Shown piece after piece: positions 1 to 5,614 of a stretch of DNA of 6,450 bases. Positions within the stretch are counted from its first letter, which is position 1. The number at the start of each line of letters is the position of its first letter. The notes under the pieces are model-generated. The model searched no databases and had not been told where the DNA came from. It saw only the letters and a list, made by a program, of their open reading frames with translations. This stretch comes from Desulfobacula sp. (GTDB lineage Bacteria; Desulfobacterota; Desulfobacteria; Desulfobacterales; Desulfobacteraceae): assembly GCA_011390085.1 (NCBI GenBank), contig JAABTB010000139.1, positions 1-6,450 of the forward strand. Reading direction: 5' to 3'. The translations under genes were made by a program, and so were the position numbers.

Positions 1-454
1 CGGTCGGGGCTGCATAATACACCCTGTATGCTTCTGAACCATTGTCCTGAAAAAGAGTGGCCCATGCACCGGAAGGCATTTTACCAACGCGGATGGTATG
101 GCCGTTGGTAAATTTATGCCAGGCATATACCTGCTCTACGATGATATTGTCATCCAGTTCAAAAGTGGATGTACCGTAAACAGAACCTTCAACCGGGTTG
201 TTACGGCCCCAGGTTTCATCTCTCATTTCAAACCGGGCAAATACGGCTGTGGTATCATCAATTTTCCAGGTGGTGTCCACAGACAGCTCATGATCATAGT
301 TTGTAGTTTCTTCAGCATTGGTCAACTGTCCGCTGATATTGTCAAAATAGGAGCCTCTTGCGTAGTAGCTACCGGTCATTGTCAGATCAGCGGCAGCCAG
401 TGTCCCTGCACCAACAAAAATCAGGGCAAAAACCAAGGCAATTAATTTTTTCAT
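1..454 (-). CDS. Outer-membrane porin, N-terminal part (C-terminus beyond left edge)
   Basis: The ATG is at 454-452, and 151 complete codons can be read before the window ends. Residues 1-22 form a clear Sec signal peptide: KK at positions 2-3, a hydrophobic core LIALVFALIFVGAG and an AAA cleavage site before DLTM. The mature part shows alternating polar/aromatic strands typical of a beta-barrel, such as TMTGSYYARGSYF, FARFEMRD and IIVEQVYAWHKF, plus the motif IRVGKMPSGAW. Porins of Desulfobacterales as I know them begin in this way, and that resemblance is the basis for the call. The family forms diffusion channels for small solutes in the outer membrane; substrate cannot be told. A ribosome site AAGGA (466-462) lies 7 nt upstream. 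The gene has its own promoter at 620-648 and a long leader, so it is probably expressed apart from the operon upstream. The full barrel length cannot be judged because the C-terminus is missing. Confidence 0.85.
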   Translation of the reverse strand, partial: MKKLIALVFALIFVGAGTLAAADLTMTGSYYARGSYFDNISGQLTNAEETTNYDHELSVDTTWKIDDTTAVFARFEMRDETWGRNNPVEGSVYGTSTFELDDNIIVEQVYAWHKFTNGHTIRVGKMPSGAWATLFQDNGSEAYRVYYAAPT

Positions 455-461
455 CTTTTTT

Positions 462-467
462 TCCTTT
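462..467 (-). promoter_or_regulatory. Ribosome binding site of the porin gene
   Basis: The minus strand reads AAAGGA here, 7 nt before the ATG at 454. It is the only one of three Shine-Dalgarno-like sequences in the leader that is correctly spaced from a long reading frame, so it fixes the porin start. Confidence 0.75.
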
Positions 468-518
468 TACTATAAAGTTAATTAAATTTTTCTTTGATCA
501 TACTCCTTTTAAATACAA

Positions 519-596
519 TCAAAGAATCCTTGCTTCATGTTCTTTTAAAACATTAAATTCTTCTGCGCCGGTATCACCTCCTTTGCAGGCATTCAA
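519..596 (-). other. Possible 25-codon leader ORF (TTG start), weak
   Basis: A frame opens with TTG at 596-594, encodes 25 residues (beginning LNACKGGDTG, ending LKEHEARIL) and stops with TGA at 521-519. The same frame stays open upstream to another TTG at about 629, giving about 36 codons. The peptide is acidic and looks helical, and its codons resemble ordinary coding sequence. Against it, no Shine-Dalgarno stands before either TTG. The strong SD-like AAAGGAGGTGAT lies inside the frame rather than before it, and the longer version would start inside the predicted promoter. It could be a remnant of a lost gene, a leader peptide or chance. Listed only because it explains part of the leader. 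Confidence 0.15.
573..584 (-). promoter_or_regulatory. Orphan perfect Shine-Dalgarno sequence
   Basis: The minus strand reads AAAGGAGGTGAT, complementary over 12 nt to the conserved 16S rRNA tail ATCACCTCCTTT. No ATG, GTG or TTG follows within 5-10 nt, and the porin start is about 118 nt further downstream. The sequence could recruit 30S subunits without starting translation. Confidence 0.45.
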
Positions 597-600
597 GCCT
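587..600 (-). repeat. Small inverted repeat in the porin leader
   Basis: AGGC and GCCT enclose a 6-nt loop (TTGAAT on the minus strand). The hairpin lies 2 nt upstream of the orphan SD and shortly after the predicted transcription start. No U-tract follows, so it is not a terminator. With a 4-bp stem it is weak and may be chance. Confidence 0.3.
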
Positions 601-619
601 TTTAGCAGAACATAGATTG

Positions 620-648
620 CTAATATCAACTGTTTTCAGGCCTGTCAA
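620..648 (-). promoter_or_regulatory. Sigma70-type promoter of the porin gene
   Basis: On the minus strand a consensus -35 TTGACA (648-643) is followed by a 17-nt spacer (642-626) and a -10 TATTAG (625-620, 4 of 6 matches). Just upstream is an A-tract (668-661) that could act as an UP element and overlaps the end of the preceding gene. The 8-bp palindrome CAGGCCTG (644-637) covers the -35/spacer junction. The predicted start of transcription is near 612. Confidence 0.6.
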
Positions 649-666
649 GCATTTTATCCTTTTTTT

Positions 667-2292
667 TTATAAATCAAAGGCAACAATCAGGCTTTTTGAA
701 TCTTCCGGAGAAAAATTATTCCGGTTTTTAACCAGGGTGATCAGGATTTCTCCCTTGCCGTTGTTGTCAAAATCGCTCAGAACAAAGTCCGTGATCTGAC
801 CCGGGAGCTTCTTGGGCGCCCTATCCGGAGAAAGCCCCATTTCATTCCATTTCAGCAATTCGATGCTGCCGCTCTTGAACCTTCTGATGCGGCCGAAAAA
901 ATTGTCGGCGGCATCCACATTCCGGATGACCAGGACGTCGGCCTTGCCGTCTGAATCCGTATCCGCCACCAGGTTTCGAGGCTGGAAAAACACCCCTTTA
1001 TCCGCCTTGGGATTTTTAGAGGTATTGTTCTTGTCAAAGATATCTTTTTCCACCTGGGTAAAAAACAATTTGGAGCCGCCGTATCCCTGTTCTCCCGACC
1101 ATTCAATCTTGCCGGCTTCATTGAACAGGACCAGGCGACCGTCTTCATTGGTAAACAAGGTGTCTTCCCCTTTTCCGGCCATAACGCTGCCGACGGCGGC
1201 GCTGAGGATGGTAAACCCGTCCGGGACCATTATCCGCTCTCCCGGGCCATAGGCATTGTTCTCCCAGACCACCTTAAACACATCCCTGCCCCCATAGGGA
1301 CCCTTATTTCCGGATTTCTGGGCATACAGGGCCTCTTTTCCGGCCATATCCCGGATCACCCTCAGGTACCAGGGCAGGTCATCGGCCAACCTTCGGTATT
1401 CGCCATTGTCATATTCCAGAACAAAGGATTTAGCAAATCCGGTCTGGGGATTCACCCGGGTTACAAAGATTTCTGCTATCCCGTTGCCGTTGAGGTCTGC
1501 CGCATCCACGGCAATGATATCCAGATAATAGGCGTCACTGATCTGCTGGACCGGGATCAACTGGCCGTTGCCGTTATTCTTTAAAATTTCAACGGCATGG
1601 TCATAGATGATGACCACCTCGTTGCCTGTTTTTCCATCCAGGTCGGCCGAGGCAATGCCGTTGATGACACCGTTGGCGGCAAATACATTGCGGTAATTGG
1701 TCAGGGGGCTGGCATAGCCTTCACCGCTCGGGCCCGGTTCGGGTCTCTGGGCATATTGCTCCTTGGGCAGGATGAGTTCAGGCTCCCGGTTAAAGGTCTT
1801 TAAATTGATTTCCGTGGCGGCCATATCCAGTTCCGTGATGACCGCGCCGGGTTCGGGCGCCTGTTTGGAAAAGGTCAGGGTGGGTTTTTCCCCTTTGACC
1901 GAGACCATGGACAGATCCAGACTGACGCTGCTGCCGAACTGGGTCATGCTGCCGAAAAGAATATAATCCACCCCAAGGTTTGCGCCAATGAGTTTGGCCT
2001 TGGATTCATTCAAAGGGCCTTGGGTCATGGGAGAGGTCTGGGCTTGGGTCAAGGCCCGGTCAATGGTTTCCCTGTCCAGGACCTCGACCTTTCCCGGATC
2101 CGAAAGCCGGGAAAAAAGCATGGAAAAAAGGCCTTTCTGGAGAAAAGACAGGTCTTCCGGCGCATTCATCTCCAGGGGGCAGACCGCCACTTTTTTAACG
2201 GTATCGCAGAATCCCGGGACGGCCACCGTCATCACGCAAGACCAAACAAACACAAAAATAAATGTATAAAGCCTTAAGGCACTGTTTTTCAA
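667..2292 (-). CDS. Exported CsgG/FlgO-like plus FG-GAP (VCBS) repeat protein
   Basis: The product has 541 residues with the TTG start at 2292, chosen because AAAGGAG (2306-2300) lies exactly 7 nt before it; the TTG at 2310 would put that RBS inside the gene. Residues 1 to about 24-29 form a signal peptide (core YTFIFVFVW, likely cut after TVA24 or near C29). Residues about 32-170 (KVAVCPL, VEVLDRETIDRAL, ANLGVDYILFGSM) resemble the alpha/beta domain shared by CsgG, FlgO and TolB-N proteins of the periplasm and outer membrane. Residues about 205-541 hold FG-GAP/VCBS blades with calcium-loop-like acidic motifs at D217 (DLDGKTGNE), D266 (DLNGNGIAE), D444 (DTDSDGKAD) and D507 (DFDNNGKGE). Such blades usually form a beta-propeller. 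The gene follows the GSCFA gene after 108 bp and has its own candidate promoter. Exact function is unknown. Confidence 0.85.
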   Translation of the reverse strand: MKNSALRLYTFIFVFVWSCVMTVAVPGFCDTVKKVAVCPLEMNAPEDLSFLQKGLFSMLFSRLSDPGKVEVLDRETIDRALTQAQTSPMTQGPLNESKAKLIGANLGVDYILFGSMTQFGSSVSLDLSMVSVKGEKPTLTFSKQAPEPGAVITELDMAATEINLKTFNREPELILPKEQYAQRPEPGPSGEGYASPLTNYRNVFAANGVINGIASADLDGKTGNEVVIIYDHAVEILKNNGNGQLIPVQQISDAYYLDIIAVDAADLNGNGIAEIFVTRVNPQTGFAKSFVLEYDNGEYRRLADDLPWYLRVIRDMAGKEALYAQKSGNKGPYGGRDVFKVVWENNAYGPGERIMVPDGFTILSAAVGSVMAGKGEDTLFTNEDGRLVLFNEAGKIEWSGEQGYGGSKLFFTQVEKDIFDKNNTSKNPKADKGVFFQPRNLVADTDSDGKADVLVIRNVDAADNFFGRIRRFKSGSIELLKWNEMGLSPDRAPKKLPGQITDFVLSDFDNNGKGEILITLVKNRNNFSPEDSKSLIVAFDL

Positions 2293-2299
2293 AATCGTA

Positions 2300-2306
2300 C
2301 TCCTTT
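2300..2306 (-). promoter_or_regulatory. RBS that selects the TTG start at 2292
   Basis: AAAGGAG on the minus strand, 7 nt upstream of TTG 2292-2290. The alternative TTG at 2310 has no SD before it, and its reading would run through this site. The shorter start also puts a compact signal peptide at the very N-terminus. Confidence 0.7.
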
Positions 2307-2324
2307 GCAAAACGTTTCATTACC

Positions 2325-2364
2325 ATTTTTTGCCATCCAGGACTTATATACCATGGCAAAAAAT
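2325..2364. repeat. Perfect 12-bp inverted repeat around the -10 box
   Basis: ATTTTTTGCCAT (2325-2336) and ATGGCAAAAAAT (2353-2364) are exact reverse complements separated by 16 nt. The -10 box of the predicted promoter (2348-2343) lies in the loop. One arm covers the spacer and the other begins at the predicted transcription start. An initiating transcript would contain only one arm, so the repeat is more likely a DNA operator than an RNA hairpin. Neither strand has a U-tract after the stem, so it is not a usual terminator. Confidence 0.6.
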
Positions 2365-2371
2365 CAGACAA
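2343..2371 (-). promoter_or_regulatory. Candidate sigma70 promoter of the FG-GAP gene
   Basis: The minus strand reads -35 TTGTCT (2371-2366, 4 of 6), a 17-nt spacer, and -10 TATAAG (2348-2343, 5 of 6). The predicted start near 2336 leaves about 44 nt before the TTG start codon. The site lies 30 bp past the GSCFA stop codon, so the FG-GAP gene could be transcribed both from here and by read-through. The inverted repeat at 2325-2364 overlaps it. Confidence 0.45.
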
Positions 2372-2400
2372 GCCTTTTGAAAAACTTTTCAGATCCCCTT

Positions 2401-3351
2401 TCAACCGGAATAGAATTCAAAAAAATGTTTCATGATCATCTCCACCGTTGCCCGGTTGATATGGAAATTCTCTTTCCCATATTCAAAGCAGCTCTGGTTC
2501 ATGAGCATATTAAAACTGGTGGCCATCTCATAGGAGGGAAAATAAAACACATCCCCATGGCGGCCGGCAAACTCATCCACGACGGCCCGCAGGGTGGATT
2601 TGGAATTGCAGTTGGCGCTGATCACATCCATATCTTTGCGGAAGGTGGCCCAGAGATGGACCGGAGAAATGGTCATCACGATCCTGCACTCCGGATTGTG
2701 TTGTTTCATCAGCGCGTAAATGGTCTCAAGGTTATCCAGATTTTCCTGGTACCGGCTCACCCTGAACTCATATTCATCCCGTCCGCCGCCCTCATTGAAA
2801 TAGGGCCCCGAGGGCAGGCAGATCACGCTTTTATCGGATTTATCCTCCCAGATTTCCGTCAATCCCAGAGTCAAGATCAAGACTTTTGCTTTCAGGAGGG
2901 CCCGCTTTGAGCATTCCACATGGTGTTGAAAATCCTTTTCCGCGGCTTCAACAGACTCATAGAGGATGATCCTGCGAAAGGGGTCCTGGACCTGACGGGT
3001 TTTGGAGGATATCCACCACCGGGTGCTTGGGGCAAAGGAGCCAAAGGTATATTCAAAGATCTGCCGCATGGAAAAGGTATTATAGGTTCTTTCCCATGCG
3101 GCGCTGGCATGAACCGAGGCCGGATGCTCCGTTTCTTCCCTGATATAGGAATACCCCTCCCGGATCAGGACCTTCCGGATCTCCCGGGCAAAACAGGACC
3201 CCATGGAGGCAATGGGGGTGAACCGGTCGATCACCAGCCCCTGATCCTGATCGTGGGGATATTGGCCGGGAACCAATTTATTGTCATAGGACCCCGGCCA
3301 TACCTGCCAGGGCTCAAATTGATGAACGGGGTGCATTTCCGAAATTGCCAT
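2401..3351 (-). CDS. GSCFA-domain protein (predicted SGNH-like hydrolase)
   Basis: A 316-residue protein carrying the name-giving motif MGSCFAREI at residues 50-58, in which S52 corresponds to the nucleophile position of GDSL/SGNH enzymes. Other family blocks follow: LILTLGLTEIWED (158-170), VMTISPVHLWATF (225-237), YFPSYEM (270-276) and a late NFHINR (295-300), where H297 may be the catalytic base. GSCFA proteins are thought to be esterase-like enzymes, often found near polysaccharide genes; the substrate is unknown. There is no signal peptide, and an in-frame stop lies 15 nt upstream of the ATG, so a longer exported form is excluded. It therefore appears cytoplasmic, unlike its neighbours. 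AGGA stands 6 nt before the ATG, a weak RBS. The gene starts 43 bp after the stop of the lipoprotein gene, in one apparent operon. Confidence 0.88.
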   Translation of the reverse strand: MAISEMHPVHQFEPWQVWPGSYDNKLVPGQYPHDQDQGLVIDRFTPIASMGSCFAREIRKVLIREGYSYIREETEHPASVHASAAWERTYNTFSMRQIFEYTFGSFAPSTRWWISSKTRQVQDPFRRIILYESVEAAEKDFQHHVECSKRALLKAKVLILTLGLTEIWEDKSDKSVICLPSGPYFNEGGGRDEYEFRVSRYQENLDNLETIYALMKQHNPECRIVMTISPVHLWATFRKDMDVISANCNSKSTLRAVVDEFAGRHGDVFYFPSYEMATSFNMLMNQSCFEYGKENFHINRATVEMIMKHFFEFYSG

Positions 3352-3394
3352 GATTGGTCCTGTCGTTTAATTGGGTCATTCCCTAAATTTCCGG

Positions 3395-4663
3395 TTATAA
3401 ACCTGAATTCTGAAACAGCATTTTCTGGGTATTTAAATCCCAGGTGAGGTTATCACCTAAGCCGTTCGCCTTTCTAAAGCTTCTCAGGGCGGTTTTGGAA
3501 CTTTCTCCAAAGGCACCGTCAATGGCTTTCTTATAATGCCCGGTCTTGCTCAACCGGGTCTGTATCTGAACCGCGTCTGCTTTCTTATTGGGATCAAGAA
3601 AGAGGGTTCCGGACTCGATGGGCCCAAGCTGGGCCTTTACCGATTCCATGGGAGTTCCCACGGGTTTGATATTAAATTGGGGGGTGGTCCTGAAAATTTT
3701 TTGATTCGTATAGCTGCCGATATTGATGGAGGCCGGTTTGATTTCAGGGTTGGTATTGTACAGGACGTCAATATAAAAATTATCCTTCAGGGTATTGGGG
3801 CTGAAGACGCCTCCGGCCATCATTACACGCCATCCCTGATCATAGACATAGCCGGTTTCAAAAACCGGTTTCCCCTTCATCCCGGGCTGATCCGTAATCT
3901 TCATTTCAAGAGAAGCTTCCCACGGCAGGCGGTCCTTGCAAAAGGCCAGGATATAATAATCCCCAGGGGCGGTTTCATCCCCGGCGCCCGGGGAGCCGGT
4001 CTTTGTTTTATCATAGGCTTCCATTTTTTGCCGTTCTTCCGCTGTCGGCGCCATGGGAAAAGCATTGAGCACAGCGTGAAGGTAAAGATCCATATATGAA
4101 GAAATCTCCTTCATATCGACATTGCTAAAGGAAGATTTCGGCACAAAGAAGAGTTCTATATCCGGGATGGCAGGGGCAACCAGCGCCGTTCCGGATTGGG
4201 TAATGGTGATCCCGTTTTTATGAACCGTATATCCGGCTGCAAAATAGGCAGCAACCCCTCTTCCAAAAAGATCCTTGAAATTAAACACCCCTTCAACGGC
4301 AAGCTGTGCCTCGGTATCCGTCTGATTTTGAATTTCAAACCCTGTGATTTGAATAAACCTCAGATCAAAATCGTCATAGGTAAAATTCGTATCATAAAGG
4401 AAATGCTTGCCCTTGGGATCAAACCCCACCTCGGGGATGGCATCCCGGTCTCCCCTCAGTTTATTCACCAGAGCCGCCAGGACCAGCTTGATGTGTATGG
4501 GCTGTTGGGACAAATCCCCGATGATCCGGTCCGGCGGAGAAAGGGTCAACCCCTTTTCCGGGGCCGGTGCAACAGGTGCGGTGCTTGTGGTGGTGGCAAC
4601 ACATCCCCAGATGGACAGGGACAAAACAATCAATCCGATTTGAAACAATATTTTTTTATACAT
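3395..4663 (-). CDS. Probable lipoprotein with C-terminal peptidoglycan-binding domain
   Basis: A 422-residue protein. Residues 1-20 form a lipoprotein-type signal with C21 as the likely lipidated residue (SIWGC; W at -2 is unusual for a lipobox). A Thr/Ala/Pro-rich linker (22-37) follows. Residues about 45-355 are a domain I do not recognise, rich in beta-strand-like segments, with an Ala/Gly/Pro patch near 223-234. Residues about 362-415 match the PG_binding_1 pattern: VQIQTRLSKTGHY, then IDGAFGESSKTALRSFRKANGL. Together these suggest a protein anchored to a membrane by lipid and to the wall by its C-terminal domain. AAGGGGG lies about 5 nt before the ATG. The gene starts 37 bp after the stop of the secreted unknown gene and ends 43 bp before the GSCFA gene, so co-expression is likely. 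No catalytic motif is visible. Confidence 0.82.
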   Translation of the reverse strand: MYKKILFQIGLIVLSLSIWGCVATTTSTAPVAPAPEKGLTLSPPDRIIGDLSQQPIHIKLVLAALVNKLRGDRDAIPEVGFDPKGKHFLYDTNFTYDDFDLRFIQITGFEIQNQTDTEAQLAVEGVFNFKDLFGRGVAAYFAAGYTVHKNGITITQSGTALVAPAIPDIELFFVPKSSFSNVDMKEISSYMDLYLHAVLNAFPMAPTAEERQKMEAYDKTKTGSPGAGDETAPGDYYILAFCKDRLPWEASLEMKITDQPGMKGKPVFETGYVYDQGWRVMMAGGVFSPNTLKDNFYIDVLYNTNPEIKPASINIGSYTNQKIFRTTPQFNIKPVGTPMESVKAQLGPIESGTLFLDPNKKADAVQIQTRLSKTGHYKKAIDGAFGESSKTALRSFRKANGLGDNLTWDLNTQKMLFQNSGL

Positions 4664-4700
4664 ATATCCCCCTTATGGATTATTCTTCAGCGTTTTCTGA

Positions 4701-5567
4701 TTATTTCATCATTTTTTGCCCGGTATTGCGATCGATATCATAGCCAGGATCCACATAGGTAGGCATGGGCGGGCTGGTGGGAACGGCCGTAGTTTTTCGG
4801 GCCTGGTCTCCTACATAGCTTAAGATCGCTCCGATGGCATCTTTGGTAAGCTTTTCCCCTTCTTTATAAAGGCCTGCCTTTGCTCCGACTTTGATCAGGT
4901 ATTTCATCACCTGGGGGTTTTTATTCAATTCGGCAGCCCTGGAAACCATGTCCACCAGCTCCCCTCCCCGGTCCCCCAATTTTTTAAGTCCGCTGACATT
5001 GCTCATGATTTTATCTACAGCCACGGCCACAGCCATGGCCTGCAAAATTTCTTCCGTGGACTTGCCCTCGTTAGTTGCATTGATTCCGGCCCGGGTGGCA
5101 CCGAACAGGGTTCCGGTCACAAAGCTGGAGGTCCCCCCGGTGGCAAAGGTCAGTACCAGTTCAGCATTCTGCCCGGCCTGGTCCAGGACAACGGCAATTT
5201 CTTCATAGGATTGCCAGATGGCTTCTTCAGATTCATGCTTAAATTTTTCGGCACCGAGAAAAAGGCTTTTGATCAGGTTGAGCTGGGCCGGGGTCCGGGG
5301 TTTTCCTTCCTGCTTGTCAATAATCATCTCCTTTATATCTTCCGGCAGCCCTGAGAAGATTTGTTCGAGCTCTTCCCGGGTGTATTCTTTGACAACGTCT
5401 GATTTTTTAGGCGGGTCCCCCGGCGGTCCACCCACAGCGCTGTCGCTGTCCGAGGCAGGATTGCCGCCTCCGCCGCCATACGCCCAGACCGACCCTGTGA
5501 TCCCCAGGGACAGGAATAAGATCACGATTAAGAGATAGGTGATCTTTATTTTTTTATCTTTTTCCAT
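4701..5567 (-). CDS. Secreted protein of unknown function, Gly/Pro-rich head
   Basis: A 288-residue protein I do not recognise. Residues 1-29 form a strong Sec signal (KDKK at 3-6, hydrophobic core 12-24, cut after VWA29). The mature protein starts YGGGGG and continues with a flexible Gly/Ser/Asp/Pro stretch to about 55. Residues 60-130 look alpha-helical and acidic. Residues 134-185 are rich in small and hydrophobic residues with spaced glycines (TFATGGTSSF, TGTLFGATRAG, AMAVAVAV), which could be packed or membrane-inserting helices. Residues 186-258 are helical again, and the tail is Pro-rich (263-274). There is no cysteine. A very good RBS, AAAGGAG (5582-5576), stands 8 nt before the ATG. 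It lies 47 bp after the PD40 gene and 37 bp before the lipoprotein gene. Function cannot be assigned; a structural or pore-like part is one guess. Confidence 0.8.
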   Translation of the reverse strand: MEKDKKIKITYLLIVILFLSLGITGSVWAYGGGGGNPASDSDSAVGGPPGDPPKKSDVVKEYTREELEQIFSGLPEDIKEMIIDKQEGKPRTPAQLNLIKSLFLGAEKFKHESEEAIWQSYEEIAVVLDQAGQNAELVLTFATGGTSSFVTGTLFGATRAGINATNEGKSTEEILQAMAVAVAVDKIMSNVSGLKKLGDRGGELVDMVSRAAELNKNPQVMKYLIKVGAKAGLYKEGEKLTKDAIGAILSYVGDQARKTTAVPTSPPMPTYVDPGYDIDRNTGQKMMK

Positions 5568-5575
5568 GATAAAAT

Positions 5576-5582
5576 CTCCTTT
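5576..5582 (-). promoter_or_regulatory. Strong RBS of the secreted unknown gene
   Basis: AAAGGAG on the minus strand, 8 nt from the ATG at 5567. Together with the signal peptide directly after this ATG, it fixes the start. The adjoining GTTTAAAC (5590-5583) is a perfect 8-bp palindrome of unknown meaning. Confidence 0.75.
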
Positions 5583-5614
5583 GTTTAAACATTACGGTTA
5601 AAATGGGTATTATC

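Larger units (their letters stand above)
455..612 (-). promoter_or_regulatory. Long 5' leader of the porin mRNA
   Basis: If transcription begins about 7 nt after the -10 box, near 612, the untranslated leader is about 158 nt. From 5' to 3' it holds a small hairpin (587-600) and then AAAGGAGGTGAT (584-573), a 12-nt perfect complement of the 16S rRNA 3' tail with no ATG, GTG or TTG 5-10 nt downstream. A second SD-like AAGGAG (508-503) sits only 1 nt from an ATG that opens a 7-codon frame, and the true RBS lies at 467-462. The 3' half is very A/T-rich. I recognise no known riboswitch fold. The orphan SD may be a ribosome standby site or a leftover of a lost small gene; both are inference. Confidence 0.45.

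Noticed and set aside
499..510. AAAAGGAG next to ATG in the porin leader as a second gene start
   Set aside because: The spacing is only 1 nt and the frame ends after 7 codons.
573..584. Plus-strand ATCACCTCCTTT looks like the 3' end of 16S rRNA
   Set aside because: Only the 12-nt tail matches; the preceding bases do not resemble the helix before the 16S end, and no rRNA sequence is present.
661..668. Run of eight T on the plus strand as a terminator
   Set aside because: No stable hairpin precedes it and no plus-strand gene ends there. On the minus strand it is an A-tract, better explained as an UP element of the porin promoter.
2378..2391. Inverted repeat TGAAAA/TTTTCA after the GSCFA stop codon as a terminator
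   Set aside because: A 2-nt loop with a nearly all-A/T stem and no following U-tract; too weak to call.
2305..2910. Plus-strand open frame of 201 codons
   Set aside because: Lies opposite the GSCFA gene, whose motifs are clear on the minus strand; no RBS or recognisable domain.
3852..3868. Perfect 7-bp inverted repeat CCGGTTT/AAACCGG
   Set aside because: Lies inside the lipoprotein coding region and follows from its codons (PVFETG); the 3-nt loop has no U-tract and there is no sign of a regulatory role.
4196..4762. Plus-strand open frame of 188 codons, and similar ones at 3536-4099, 2920-3447 and 812-1252
   Set aside because: All are antisense to well-supported minus-strand genes and have no signal peptide, domain or RBS of their own; they are shadows of biased codon use.
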